Positions 25,271 through 34,875 of a DNA stretch of 64,000 bases are shown here, piece after piece. Positions within the stretch are counted from its first letter, which is position 1. Each line of letters opens with the position of its first letter. Source of the stretch: Limnobacter sp. SAORIC-580 (GTDB taxonomy: Bacteria; Pseudomonadota; Gammaproteobacteria; Burkholderiales; Burkholderiaceae_B); the NCBI RefSeq assembly GCF_013004065.1, contig NZ_CP053084.1, positions 992,001 to 1,056,000 on the forward strand. The letters run 5' to 3'. Made by a program: the position numbers and the translations under genes. The notes under the pieces are model-generated. The model saw only the letters and a program-made list of their open reading frames with translations, was not told the DNA's origin and made no database searches.

Positions 25271-25300
25271 AATGACCAGCCATTGTTGCTGGTCATTTTT
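25271..25300 (+). terminator. terminator between flhC and motA
   Basis: AATGACCAGC and GCTGGTCATT form a perfect 10-bp stem with a 7-base loop, followed by TTT. It separates the flhDC transcript from motAB-che. Confidence 0.85.
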
Positions 25301-25390
25301 ATTGAACCCCCCTCAAAAATGGCTATCACCAAGGATTGTGAAATCCTGGCCATGCCTTGAAATCACCCAGAAAAGCCACTTTATTCGGAC

Positions 25391-25417
25391 AAAAGATTTT
25401 ACAAATTCTGCCGACAA
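25391..25417 (+). promoter_or_regulatory. sigma-28 promoter of motAB-che
   Basis: AAAAGATT-N11-GCCGACAA matches the FliA consensus at 6 and 7 of 8 positions with exact spacing. Transcription would start about 35 bases before motA, making motAB and the che genes class III, as in other species. Confidence 0.75.
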
Positions 25418-25460
25418 TACCTATACAGAAAAACCATTCATCGACAGAGAACTTCAACCC

Positions 25461-26324
25461 ATGTTAGTAGCAATCGGATTCGTGATCGTGATTTTCTCCG
25501 TGTTGGGCGGTTTCGCCTTCATGGGGGGGCACCTGGTAACGCTGTGGCAGCCTGTTGAAATTTTGATCATTGGCGGTGGTGCCTTGGGTGCATTCATTGT
25601 CAGTAACACGCCAAGCATTTTGAAAGCGACAGGCAAGGCTTTGGGTGGTGCATTCAAACCCAGCGCAATCACCAAGGCTTTTTACATGTCTTTGATGGCC
25701 TTGATGTACGAAATCCTGACCAAAGTGCGCAAAGAAGGTTTGATGTCGATTGAGGGCGATGTGGAAGAACCTGAGCAAAGCCCCTTGTTTCAGAAGTATC
25801 CCGAGGTATTGGCCGATCATCACATTGTTGAATTCCTGACCGATTACCTTCGCTTGATGGTCAGTGGCAACCTGAACCCCATGGAAATTGAAAACCTGAT
25901 GGATGGCGAGCTTGAAACCCACCACCAGGAAGCACACACCCCCCAATCTGCCGTTCAGCAAATGGCCGACGGTTTGCCGGCATTCGGTATCGTGGCTGCG
26001 GTGATGGGTGTGGTACACGTGATGGGCTCAGTGGGGCAGGTCAGTAACGCCGAACTGGGCGTGATGATTGCTGCTGCCCTGGTGGGTACTTTTCTGGGCA
26101 TTTTGCTGGCCTACGGTTTTGTGGGCCCTTTGGCCAGCATTATCAACCACAAAATTTCAGAGTCATCCAAGCCATTCGAGTGTGTGAAAACCACTTTGCT
26201 GGCAAGCCTGAATGGTTACTCACCCGCACTGGCTGTTGAGTTTGGCCGAAAGGTTCTTTATTCCACAGAGCGTCCAACGTTCATTGAACTGGAAGAGCAC
26301 GTGAAGAGCACCAAAGGCAAATAA
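25461..26324 (+). CDS. motA: flagellar stator protein MotA
   Basis: Proton-channel subunit of the stator. The 287 residues have four membrane segments, two at the N terminus (about 1-20 and 30-50) and two at about 170-225, with the cytoplasmic loop that contacts FliG between them. The ATG at 25461 gives the family N terminus (MLVAIGFVIVIFSVLGGF); the frame is open further upstream but that part is unrelated. Motif PAFGIVAAVMGVVHVMG is typical. Confidence 0.96.
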   Translation: MLVAIGFVIVIFSVLGGFAFMGGHLVTLWQPVEILIIGGGALGAFIVSNTPSILKATGKALGGAFKPSAITKAFYMSLMALMYEILTKVRKEGLMSIEGDVEEPEQSPLFQKYPEVLADHHIVEFLTDYLRLMVSGNLNPMEIENLMDGELETHHQEAHTPQSAVQQMADGLPAFGIVAAVMGVVHVMGSVGQVSNAELGVMIAAALVGTFLGILLAYGFVGPLASIINHKISESSKPFECVKTTLLASLNGYSPALAVEFGRKVLYSTERPTFIELEEHVKSTKGK

Positions 26325-26339
26325 AGGCAAACAAGCACC

Positions 26340-27308
26340 ATGGCGAAGTCTGACGAAGAACGTCCAATCATCGTAGTCAAGAAGATCAAGAAAGGTGGCC
26401 ATGGTCACCATGGCGGCGCCTGGAAAATTGCGTACGCCGACTTCGTGACTGCCATGATGGCTTTTTTTCTATTGATGTGGCTGTTGGGTTCTACCTCGGA
26501 AGGTGACCTGAAAGGCATCTCTGATTACTTCAACTCACCATTGAAGGTGGCACTGGTTGGGGGTCCCGGATCCGGTACCGCAACGAGTGTAATAGACGCA
26601 GGTGGTACTGATTTGTCGCGCTCCGTGGGGCAAATCAAAAGCGGAAGTACCGACAAGGCGACCAACAGCAGTACCTCCGATGCCACGGCAGAGGCGCTCG
26701 AGCGGGCAGAGTCCAAGCGCTTGCTTGAATTAAAGGGGGAAATAGAGGGCCTAATCGACGCATCAGATTTGATGAAACAGTTTAAAAATCAAATCATGCT
26801 GGACATTACGCCTGAAGGTTTACGAATTCAAATTGTGGATGAGCGAAATCGCCCCATGTTTGATTCTGGCAGTGCTGTGTTGAAAGATTACATGAAAGAC
26901 ATTTTGCGCAATTTAACCAAGTTGTTGAACCAAGTGCCCAACAAGCTGACCTTGTCAGGCCACACCGATGCAACGCCTTATGCGGCTGGCAATAAGGGGT
27001 ACAGCAACTGGGAATTGTCGGCAGACCGGGCCAACGCCAGTCGTCGGGAAATGTACACGGCAGGAATGCCAGACCAGAAAATATTGCGGGTGGTGGGTTT
27101 GGCCTCCTCGGTGTCGCTGGATGAAAAAGACCCCTACGCCGCAGTGAACCGAAGAATTGCGATTGTGGTGATGAACAAACGCGCAGAAGAAGCAGTGCGG
27201 GCGCTGGCCAATCTGGATGATGGACAAGACCCAGGCTTGATTGAGCTGCCACCCGTACCCAAAGTTGAAGGCTTGCCGTTTCCAAAAAACGGGCCAAGTA
27301 CGAATTGA
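26340..27308 (+). CDS. motB: flagellar stator protein MotB
   Basis: Stator subunit that anchors to peptidoglycan. The 322 residues have one membrane segment (about 30-50) with the essential proton-carrying D34 in AYADFVTAMMAFFLLMW, and a C-terminal OmpA-like domain (SGHTDATPYAAG). The Asp-containing segment suggests proton rather than sodium drive, though residues alone do not settle this. It follows motA by 15 bases. Confidence 0.96.
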   Translation: MAKSDEERPIIVVKKIKKGGHGHHGGAWKIAYADFVTAMMAFFLLMWLLGSTSEGDLKGISDYFNSPLKVALVGGPGSGTATSVIDAGGTDLSRSVGQIKSGSTDKATNSSTSDATAEALERAESKRLLELKGEIEGLIDASDLMKQFKNQIMLDITPEGLRIQIVDERNRPMFDSGSAVLKDYMKDILRNLTKLLNQVPNKLTLSGHTDATPYAAGNKGYSNWELSADRANASRREMYTAGMPDQKILRVVGLASSVSLDEKDPYAAVNRRIAIVVMNKRAEEAVRALANLDDGQDPGLIELPPVPKVEGLPFPKNGPSTN

Positions 27309-27336
27309 AAGAAACAGACCAATTGTCAGGAGCAAC

Positions 27337-28269
27337 ATGATGCAAAACGATTATCGCTTGATGAACATGATTGACGAGAAGGCAAGACTTGCAGGCTCCA
27401 ACAAAATGGAGTTGCTGCTTTTCTCGTTGGGTTCCACCGAGGTGTTCGGTATTAACGTGTTCAAGGTCCGCGAAGTGTGTGAAACCTTGCCCATCACGCG
27501 AACCCCCAACATGCCTGCTGGCGTGGAAGGCATCATTTCACTGCGCGGCAGTATTTTGCCGGTGATTGACTTGGCACAGTGCCTGCGCATGGGCAATGGT
27601 GAAGCGCGCACCAAGCTGATCATCACCGAGTTTTCTTCACACACCCAGGCCTTCCTGGTGCAAGACGTAGACCGCATTGTGCGCGTGGACTGGGAGCAGG
27701 TGAAATCGCCCCAAAGCATTGGTCAGTCGCAAAGTGCAATGATCACTGCCCTGACAGAACTGCCCGATGGCAAACTGGTTTCCATTCTCGATGTTGAGCA
27801 AATTCTGGGTGAAGTAATTGGTGAGGGCGATGTGCCCAATATGGACAGCATGCGACCCGACCATCCATACCCCGTGTTCTTTGCAGACGATTCGAACATG
27901 GCTCGCAAGAAAATTACTGAGGTGCTGGAGAAGCTTCACCTGCCTTACCAAAGCGCCATCAACGGTCGCGAGGCTTGGGAAAAACTGCGCAACATTGCCA
28001 GTCGTGCCGAGCAGGAAAACAAAGACATTCGGGATGTTGTATCTCTCATCCTGGTGGATGCCGAAATGCCAGAAATGGATGGCTACGTGTTGACACGTCA
28101 CATCAAGGAAGATGTTCGCTTCAAGGGCATTCCTGTCGTGATGCATTCCTCACTGTCGTCTGTGGCAAACAAAAAGTTGGGTCAGCAAGTTGGTGTGGAC
28201 GCCTATGTGGGCAAGTTCCATCCTGAAGAGTTGGCGCAGATGGTTACCTCAATGCTTCACCCAGCGTAA
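27337..28269 (+). CDS. cheV: chemotaxis coupling/response protein CheV
   Basis: A CheW-REC fusion of 310 residues. The CheW-like domain covers about 25-160 (VFGINVFKVREVCE, RGSILPVIDLA), and the receiver domain about 178-305 with acid pair D184/D185 and phospho-acceptor D241 in VDAEMPEMDG. CheV couples receptors to CheA and can be tuned by phosphorylation. AGGAG precedes the ATG at 27337. There is no cheW in the window, so this may be the main coupler encoded here. Confidence 0.93.
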   Translation: MMQNDYRLMNMIDEKARLAGSNKMELLLFSLGSTEVFGINVFKVREVCETLPITRTPNMPAGVEGIISLRGSILPVIDLAQCLRMGNGEARTKLIITEFSSHTQAFLVQDVDRIVRVDWEQVKSPQSIGQSQSAMITALTELPDGKLVSILDVEQILGEVIGEGDVPNMDSMRPDHPYPVFFADDSNMARKKITEVLEKLHLPYQSAINGREAWEKLRNIASRAEQENKDIRDVVSLILVDAEMPEMDGYVLTRHIKEDVRFKGIPVVMHSSLSSVANKKLGQQVGVDAYVGKFHPEELAQMVTSMLHPA

Positions 28270-28278
28270 GGAGCAAGC

Positions 28279-28668
28279 ATGAACCCCGAAGATTTAAGAA
28301 TCCTGATTGTTGACGACTTCTCGACCATGCGTCGAATTGTTCGCAACCTGTTGAAGGAAATTGGCTACAACAACGCCGATGAAGCGGAAGACGGTGCAGT
28401 GGCTCTGGCCAAGCTGAAAGCCGGCAATTTCAACTTTGTTGTCAGCGATTTGAACATGCCCAATATGAACGGCTTTGAGTTGCTGCAAAACATTCGTGCC
28501 GATGCTGAACTCAAGCATTTGCCTGTGTTGTTGGTGACCGCAGAAGCCAAGAAAGAGGACATCGTGACCGCAGCTCAAATGGGTGCCAATGGTTACATCG
28601 TCAAGCCTTTTACCAAGGCAACCCTTGAAGAAAAGCTGGGCAAGATCGTCGCGAAGATGTCTGTCTAA
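28279..28668 (+). CDS. cheY: chemotaxis response regulator CheY
   Basis: Single receiver domain of 129 residues with acid pair D12/D13, phospho-acceptor D57 ([10 protein letters not shown]), the conserved T (LLVTAE) and K109 (VKPF). CheY-P binds FliM and changes motor direction. It is closely spaced behind cheV (9 bases) and ahead of cheZ, with AAGGAG before the ATG. Confidence 0.96.
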   Translation: MNPEDLRILIVDDFSTMRRIVRNLLKEIGYNNADEAEDGAVALAKLKAGNFNFVVSDLNMPNMNGFELLQNIRADAELKHLPVLLVTAEAKKEDIVTAAQMGANGYIVKPFTKATLEEKLGKIVAKMSV

Positions 28669-28701
28669 TAACGAAGAATCAGAAATGGAGAGGTCGCAAC
28701 G

Positions 28702-29475
28702 ATGAGCCCAGATAATCTGAAAAGTGGTGACAACGACGATTTGGAAGCGTTGTTTGATGAAATCGCAGAACAACGTGTTTGGGATGATGCACCTGCTGCC
28801 GCCCCACAGGCATCGCCGTCTGTCGCACCCGATGCTCAAGCACCAGTGAATTCCAGCCCAGCCGACGAAGAACCACATGATGTGTTTCGCCGCGTAGGTT
28901 CTTTAACCCGCAAACTGCACGATGCCTTGCGTGAACTGGGTTACGACAAAAGCGTTGAGCATGCGGTGAATGCCTTGCCCGATGCGCGTGCACGCTTGAA
29001 CTACATTGCCGACCTGACTGGTAAAGCGGCCGAAAAAGTGCTGGCGGCGGTGGAGGCCTCTCAAAAACTGAATGACGATGTTTCAGCCCGTGCTGCACAA
29101 CTGGACAGACAGTGGGATCGCCTCTACAACAACGAGATGAGTCTTGAAGAGTTCAAGTCGCACGCCCGTGAAAATCGCGAATTCATGAAAGAGATCAGCC
29201 AGTGCAGTGGTCAGTTGGGAGGGCACCTCACCGACATCATGATGGCGCAAGACTTCCATGACCTCACTGGTCAGGTTGTTAACCGCATCGGCAATATGGC
29301 GCAGGGCCTGGAAGAACAACTGGTTCAGCTGTTGCTCGACACCACGCCACCCGACCAGCGCAAGCAGGTTGAAGAAACATTCCTCAATGGTCCGGCCATC
29401 AATGCCGAAGGTCGTGCCGATGTGTGCAGCAATCAAAGCCAGGTCGATGACCTGCTGGAAAGCCTCGGCTTCTAA
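28702..29475 (+). CDS. cheZ: CheY-P phosphatase CheZ
   Basis: A 257-residue helical protein. The catalytic region DFHDLTGQVVNRI holds Q191 and the nearby D184, and the C-terminal peptide VDDLLESLGF is the CheY-binding tail. The first 60 residues are acidic and Pro/Ala-rich. It lies between cheY and cheA. Confidence 0.95.
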   Translation: MSPDNLKSGDNDDLEALFDEIAEQRVWDDAPAAAPQASPSVAPDAQAPVNSSPADEEPHDVFRRVGSLTRKLHDALRELGYDKSVEHAVNALPDARARLNYIADLTGKAAEKVLAAVEASQKLNDDVSARAAQLDRQWDRLYNNEMSLEEFKSHARENREFMKEISQCSGQLGGHLTDIMMAQDFHDLTGQVVNRIGNMAQGLEEQLVQLLLDTTPPDQRKQVEETFLNGPAINAEGRADVCSNQSQVDDLLESLGF

Positions 29476-29511
29476 CAACACCAACAGCCGGGCTGACGTG
29501 GGAGAATACAA

Positions 29512-31350
29512 ATGAGCGCATTCAGTGATGTCGAACTGCTACAGGACTTCTTGACCGAGGCAGGCGACTTGTTGGAGGACGTGGACAGCAAGCTGGTCGA
29601 ACTGGAGCAAAGCCCGGAAGACGCCGATTTGTTGGCCACTGTTTTCCGCGGTTTCCACACCATCAAGGGTGGTGCCGGTTTTCTGGAAGCAACACACCTG
29701 GTGGAGTTGTGCCACAAAACAGAAAACCTGTTTGACCTGTTGCGTTCCAAGAAGCTTGTTCTGGATGCTGAAATGATGGACTCCATCATGGCCGCCACTG
29801 GCGAGGTGCACCGCATGTTTGGTGAAATGCGCAATGGCCACCAGCCAGGCGCAGCACCTCAAGAATTGCTCGAGGCGCTGGATGCCGCAATTGAAGGGCG
29901 CACTGTCGCCCCGGCTGCAGCACCAGTCGTTCCAGTGGTTTCTGAAGCTCCCGCGCAAAGCCAAGCCAAAACATTGAATGAACTCGCACAAATTTCAGAG
30001 GATGATCTGGATTGGGCCGGTTTGTATGAAGCTGTGGTGGGTGTACCACCCCGTGAGCTCGAACAGGCTGCACTAAGCACAGGCATGGCCACTGAGGCGA
30101 TTGCAAGGCAGGCAGCCGCAGCAGTTCGCCCCAAGGCGCCACCACCCAAAGCAAAAGCAGCTCAGCCTGCAGCAGCCGTACAAAAAGAAAACACCATTCG
30201 CGTGGACACAGCACGTTTTGACCAAATCCTGAACCTCAGTGGTGAAATCGGTTTGACCAAAAACCGGTTGAATTGTTTGTTTCAGGCTTTTGCATCCGGT
30301 GCCAGCAATGAAGAGTTGATCAAGTCGCTCGACACGGTGGTCGGGCAGCTCGACATGCTGGTCTCTGACTTGCAATCGGCCGTGATGAAGGCGCGCATGC
30401 AGCCAGTGGGTCGTGTATTCCAGAAGTACAGTCGCCTGGCCCGTGATGTTTCACGCCAGTTGGGTAAAGACGTTGAACTGGTGATTGAAGGTGCAGAAAC
30501 CGAGGTGGACAAATCCATTCTCGAAGAGTTGAACGACCCCTTGATTCACTTGGTGCGCAATGCTGTTGACCACGGCATTGAAACCATCGCAGACCGCACA
30601 GCTTGTGGCAAGAATCCCAAAGGGATTGTGAATCTTTCTGCCCGTCAGACCGGCGATCACATCGTGATTGAAATTCAGGACGATGGTCGTGGCATGCGCC
30701 CGGAAATCATTCGTGAGAAGGCAGTTGAAAAAGGTTTGATTTCTGCCGAGGAAGCAGGGCAATTGAGCGTACAGGAAAGCCTGCAGCTGATTTTCTTGCC
30801 CGGTTTTTCAACCAAAGATCAAATTTCGGATATTTCAGGCCGCGGCGTAGGCATGGATGTGGTGAAAACCAATATTCAGCGTTTGAACGGTCGCATTGAA
30901 ATTCAATCCGAGCCAGGCCATGGTTCTACCATCACCATTTTGCTGCCGCTGACATTGGCAATTTTGCCCGTGTTGATGCTGAAGCTTGAAGAGCAAATTT
31001 ATTCCCTGCCTTTGTCCTGTGTTCGGGAGATCATTCCGATCGAAGAAGACAAGGTGCAATACGTGGGTGGCAAGCCCACCATGGTGGTGCGCGGTGAGGT
31101 GATTCCATTGCTTGACCTGGCCACTTTAATTGGTCGCGAAAGTGCACCGACTCCGAAGGTGGGTGTGCTCACAATCAGCGGCAACAAGGCGTGTATTTTG
31201 GCGGTTGATTCGCTGGTGGGCCAGGACGAAGTGATGATCAAACCGTTGGATGGGGTAAAACCCAAGGGTGTGGCTGGTGCCACCTTGTCAGGTGAAGGCT
31301 TGCTGGTGCTGGTACTTGAACTTCGCGAGTTGATTGAAGGAAAGCTGTAA
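29512..31350 (+). CDS. cheA: chemotaxis histidine kinase CheA
   Basis: A 612-residue kinase. P1 carries the phospho-accepting H49 (HTIKGGAGF). Dimerisation P3 starts near 228 (DTARFDQILNLSGEIG). The ATP-binding P4 domain has LVRNAVDHG, DDGRGM and GRGVGMDVV, and P5 at the C terminus is the CheW-like domain. The region between P1 and P3 is Ala/Pro-rich and does not look like a standard P2 CheY-binding domain. It is the fourth che gene of the mot-che operon. Confidence 0.95.
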   Translation: MSAFSDVELLQDFLTEAGDLLEDVDSKLVELEQSPEDADLLATVFRGFHTIKGGAGFLEATHLVELCHKTENLFDLLRSKKLVLDAEMMDSIMAATGEVHRMFGEMRNGHQPGAAPQELLEALDAAIEGRTVAPAAAPVVPVVSEAPAQSQAKTLNELAQISEDDLDWAGLYEAVVGVPPRELEQAALSTGMATEAIARQAAAAVRPKAPPPKAKAAQPAAAVQKENTIRVDTARFDQILNLSGEIGLTKNRLNCLFQAFASGASNEELIKSLDTVVGQLDMLVSDLQSAVMKARMQPVGRVFQKYSRLARDVSRQLGKDVELVIEGAETEVDKSILEELNDPLIHLVRNAVDHGIETIADRTACGKNPKGIVNLSARQTGDHIVIEIQDDGRGMRPEIIREKAVEKGLISAEEAGQLSVQESLQLIFLPGFSTKDQISDISGRGVGMDVVKTNIQRLNGRIEIQSEPGHGSTITILLPLTLAILPVLMLKLEEQIYSLPLSCVREIIPIEEDKVQYVGGKPTMVVRGEVIPLLDLATLIGRESAPTPKVGVLTISGNKACILAVDSLVGQDEVMIKPLDGVKPKGVAGATLSGEGLLVLVLELRELIEGKL

Positions 31351-31386
31351 GTAGAACTAAGGTGTTTTTCAGGGTTTTATAACCCG

Positions 31387-31413
31387 TATGGTTAACTCCA
31401 TTTGCTTCGATAA
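31387..31413 (+). promoter_or_regulatory. putative sigma-28 promoter of the chemoreceptor gene
   Basis: TATGGTTA-N11-TTCGATAA matches 5 and 6 of 8 consensus positions with exact spacing. It lies in the 139-base gap after cheA, about 75 bases before the receptor ATG. Confidence 0.5.
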
Positions 31414-31489
31414 TTGAATCATCGGCACAAGATGCCAATGACATTCACACACACCTGACGAAACAAGTCAGGGGCAAGGAGTTGACCTG

Positions 31490-33235
31490 ATGAATTCACT
31501 GTACCGCTCGATTGAAAAAAGTTTTTTCTACACACTCAGTCGAAAACTGTTTGGCAATGTGGCCGGTATTGCAGCTGTTGTATTGATCGGTTACCTGGTC
31601 ATTTACAGCTGGGCGATGGGCAAGCTGGCCCCCGAACAAATGGGCGACTTTCGCCTCATTCTCAGTATTTCCCTTGGGTTTACCTTGCTTGCCTGCGCTG
31701 GTGCTTTTGTATACCTGCGCCACTTAATCGTGCGCCCCGTACGTTTGCTCAGCGAGCGCATGGATCAACTGGCCAACGGCGAGGGTGATTTGTCAGTGAA
31801 CCTGCCTACGGTAACTGAAGACGAATTGCGTGGCCTTGCAGAAAACTACAATGCCTTCATGGTGCGCCTGCGTGACCTGATTCACGAAATTCGCCGAATG
31901 ACTGCGCAGGTTTCCATGGAATCGGTGCGTGTTTCCGGCAGCTTGAAAGACGCCAGCCGCACCGCTGACAAGCAAGGCAATATCACTTCCGAAATTTTCC
32001 AAGCGGCTGACCAGGCATCAAGCGCCATGGAGAATGTAGCCAATAGCGCAAACTACCTGTCGCGTGCCACCGAAGAACATCTTGAAACGGTGAACTCCTC
32101 TTACCGTGAACTGCTCACTGTGGCCGACGAAATGAACGCAGCCTCGGGCAGTTTGAACAGTTTCGGGCACACCGTTGAGAAACTGGCCGAAACGGGCAAA
32201 GGCATTGAAAACATCGTCAAGCTGATCAATGACATTTCAGATCAAACCAATTTGCTGGCTTTGAATGCTGCAATTGAGGCAGCTCGCGCTGGTGAACAGG
32301 GGCGTGGATTTGCGGTGGTTGCCGATGAAGTGCGTGGCCTGGCCGAGCGTGTGAAGTCAGCCACTGGTGAAATTCGGGGCAATATTTCGTCCATGCTTCG
32401 CTTGGTTGGCGACACCCAGCAAGAGACGCGCGAAATCAATCAAAGCATTTTGAAAGGTCAGCAAACGGTGAGCACCTCATCGGCCAAATTCTCTGGCATG
32501 GTCCACAGTTTTGAGGAAATGAGCACCCAGATCAACGACGTGACCCAGCAAGTTCAATCGGTCAAACAGATCAATATGGAAGTGTCTGGCAAGGCTTCTG
32601 AAATTCGCGAAACTGCCCAGTCGGTAATCAATCAAACCAGCGAGTCCGAGAAATCAAGTTCAGAACTTGCGGCAGCCACAGATCGAATCAAAGAGCTGGT
32701 AGCCCGATTCAAAATTGGCAAGGGTGCCTACGAGCAAATCATCGAGCAAGCCATATTGGCACGCGAGCAATGCAAGAATGTATTGATCGAGGCCCTGGAC
32801 AATGGCCATGATATTTTTGATGAAGCTTACAAAGCTGTGCCCAATTCCAATCCGCAAAAATACAGCACCCGCTACGACAAAGCTGTGGAGCGTCCACTGC
32901 AAAATGCCTACGATCAGTTGGTGGCCAATGTGCCCGGCTCGGTGTTCTCCTTGTGCGTGGATAGAAAAGGTTATGCCCCAACGCACAACAGCAAGTATTC
33001 ACGCCCCTTGACCGGCGACCTGAAAAAAGACTTGGTGGAAAGCCGAGACAAACGCATGTTCAGCGACCCGGTGGGTTTGCGTGCAGCGCAAAACCTGTCG
33101 CCCTGGTTGTTGCAAACTTATCGGCGTGACACCGGTGAAGTGTTGAATGACTTGTCACTGCCCATCGAAATCAACGGGCGCCACTGGGGTGGCCTGCGCT
33201 TGGGCTTCAGCCCCGAGTTGTTGATCAAGGATTAA
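31490..33235 (+). CDS. methyl-accepting chemotaxis protein with C-terminal sensor-like domain
   Basis: A 581-residue chemoreceptor. Two membrane segments lie close together (about 21-43 and 57-80) with almost no periplasmic loop. A HAMP domain follows (about 80-135), then the signalling helices with the hairpin tip [30 protein letters not shown] (key part [16 protein letters not shown], about 255). After the signalling domain about 180 residues remain ([25 protein letters not shown]), which resemble a PDC/Cache-like fold. The ligand input is thus probably cytoplasmic. No CheR-tethering pentapeptide is seen at the end. Confidence 0.9.
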   Translation: MNSLYRSIEKSFFYTLSRKLFGNVAGIAAVVLIGYLVIYSWAMGKLAPEQMGDFRLILSISLGFTLLACAGAFVYLRHLIVRPVRLLSERMDQLANGEGDLSVNLPTVTEDELRGLAENYNAFMVRLRDLIHEIRRMTAQVSMESVRVSGSLKDASRTADKQGNITSEIFQAADQASSAMENVANSANYLSRATEEHLETVNSSYRELLTVADEMNAASGSLNSFGHTVEKLAETGKGIENIVKLINDISDQTNLLALNAAIEAARAGEQGRGFAVVADEVRGLAERVKSATGEIRGNISSMLRLVGDTQQETREINQSILKGQQTVSTSSAKFSGMVHSFEEMSTQINDVTQQVQSVKQINMEVSGKASEIRETAQSVINQTSESEKSSSELAAATDRIKELVARFKIGKGAYEQIIEQAILAREQCKNVLIEALDNGHDIFDEAYKAVPNSNPQKYSTRYDKAVERPLQNAYDQLVANVPGSVFSLCVDRKGYAPTHNSKYSRPLTGDLKKDLVESRDKRMFSDPVGLRAAQNLSPWLLQTYRRDTGEVLNDLSLPIEINGRHWGGLRLGFSPELLIKD

Positions 33236-33274
33236 GTACCAGCATTTCAAAAAACGGATAGGGGTCCGTTTCTC

Positions 33275-33300
33275 ACCGCGCTCAGGCGCGGTTTTTTTTT
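33275..33300 (+). terminator. terminator after the chemoreceptor gene
   Basis: CCGCGC and GCGCGG form a GC stem with a 4-base loop, followed by nine Ts. It ends the mot-che-receptor transcript and overlaps the last codons of the convergent Hpt gene. Confidence 0.9.
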
Positions 33301-33635
33301 GCCCAGTCTTTCAAGGTTGCTTCGCAGGCGTTCAATACGGTAATCAGTTTTGCGGTGCTGTTCTCGAAGTACGCAATACTTTTTACCCCGGATTGCCTGC
33401 AAGCCACCTCCAGTTCTTCTGCCAAATTGCGGCACTCCTCAAAACCGATCGCGGCGCTTGCACCTTTGATGTTGTGCGCAGCGTCACCCAAGGCGTTCAG
33501 ATCCTGCCTGTCGCGTGCAGTTTGTAGCTTTCCAATGTAGCTTGGGCATTCTTTGACAAATACTTCGATCAACATGATCAACAGGCCAGTGTCGTTGTCG
33601 ATTCGCTCCAGAGCTTCGGTGGGGTCGTAATGCAT
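33282..33635 (-). CDS. stand-alone histidine phosphotransfer (Hpt) protein
   Basis: A helical Hpt domain of about 117 residues with phospho-accepting H54 in AAHNIKGASAAIGF. No kinase or receiver domain is attached. I chose the ATG at 33635 because the Hpt fold begins there, although its ribosome site is weak; the frame is open to 33731. It lies on the opposite strand between the chemoreceptor and flhB. It probably passes phosphate between receiver domains in this locus; the partners are unknown. Confidence 0.82.
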   Translation of the reverse strand: MHYDPTEALERIDNDTGLLIMLIEVFVKECPSYIGKLQTARDRQDLNALGDAAHNIKGASAAIGFEECRNLAEELEVACRQSGVKSIAYFENSTAKLITVLNACEATLKDWAKKNRA

Positions 33636-33744
33636 GGATTTGAATGTGAATACAGAAGAATCCCATGTTACCTCTTCAAATCGGGGTTTTGAATTGCGTG
33701 TATCCTTTTCATAATAAGAACATTCCAACACCGCAGGTGCTGCT

Positions 33745-34875
33745 TTGGCAGAAGAAACCGATCAGGAAAAAGACTTACCCGCGTCGGAACAGAAGATCCG
33801 TAAAGCGCGAGAAGAAGGCAACCTTCCCCGTTCCAGAGAGCTGGGCGGAGGCGTGGTGCTGCTCGCTGGTGTTGGCTTGCTTTACACCATGGGGGGCGAA
33901 CTGGTCAGCCAAAGTGAAAAGCTGATGCGCCAGGGTTTGGTGCTAGACCGCGCGCAGGCTTTTGACACCAAACACATGGGTTTGAAATGGGTGTCCATGT
34001 TGCAGGAAAGCCTGTTCATTCTCATTCCCCTTTTTCTTGTGGTGGTGGTGGCTGCGATTGTTTCCAACATTGCAGTGGGTGGTTTTAACTGGTCCACCAA
34101 ACCGCTTGAGCCCAAGCTTTCAAAGCTGAACCCGATCAAGGGTTTGAAAAACATATTCTCGGTCAACGGTTTGGCCGAGCTCGTCAAAGCCATTTTGAAA
34201 ACAGTGGTGTTGGGCGGCGTGGGCTATCTGCTCCTGATGCAGGATCTGGGTGAGTTCACTCAGTTGTCAGCCATGCCGCTTGAACATGGCATGGCCGAGA
34301 CTGCGCGAATTACCATCAAGGACGCGCTTATTCTTGCGATTGCATTCCTGTTGATTGTGTCGATTGATGTGCCTTATCAGCTGTGGCGCTACTACAAAGG
34401 TTTGCGCATGAACCTGGAAGAACTCAAGCGAGAATCGAAAGAGTCGGAAGGCGACCCCCACCTGAAAGGCAAGATCAAAAGCATGCAGCGTGAAGCAGCA
34501 CGCCGCCGCATGATGGCTTCGGTACCTAACGCCGATGTGATTGTCACCAACCCTACGCATTACTCTGTTGCCTTGAAATACGACAAGGATGGCAAAGGTG
34601 CGCCCCGCGTGGTGGCCAAGGGCATCGGCCCGCTGGCCTTGAAAATTCGGGAAGTGGCCAAGGAAAACAAAGTGCCTTTGGTGGAAGCGCCGCCACTGGC
34701 CCGTGCCTTGTATTCCAATGTTGAGCTTGAGCAGGAAATTCCGGGTGCCTTGTACACGGCAGTGGCCAAGTTGCTGGCTTATGTGTATGCACTTGCGGAA
34801 GGCAAAGGCCACATGGTGGAAGTGCCTGGAGAGGCGGATATTCCGAAAGGCATGGATCCGGGGCCGGCTGCCTGA
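33745..34875 (+). CDS. flhB: flagellar export switch protein FlhB
   Basis: Export-gate protein that changes substrate class after hook completion. The 376 residues have the N-terminal cytoplasmic segment, four membrane spans (about 35-205) and the cytoplasmic domain with the autocleavage motif N269-P270-T271-H272. It starts with TTG at 33745, with a modest GCAGG upstream; there is no in-frame ATG close by. Unusually, it is not directly joined to flhA: a 600-base structured repeat begins immediately after its stop. Confidence 0.95.
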   Translation: MAEETDQEKDLPASEQKIRKAREEGNLPRSRELGGGVVLLAGVGLLYTMGGELVSQSEKLMRQGLVLDRAQAFDTKHMGLKWVSMLQESLFILIPLFLVVVVAAIVSNIAVGGFNWSTKPLEPKLSKLNPIKGLKNIFSVNGLAELVKAILKTVVLGGVGYLLLMQDLGEFTQLSAMPLEHGMAETARITIKDALILAIAFLLIVSIDVPYQLWRYYKGLRMNLEELKRESKESEGDPHLKGKIKSMQREAARRRMMASVPNADVIVTNPTHYSVALKYDKDGKGAPRVVAKGIGPLALKIREVAKENKVPLVEAPPLARALYSNVELEQEIPGALYTAVAKLLAYVYALAEGKGHMVEVPGEADIPKGMDPGPAA

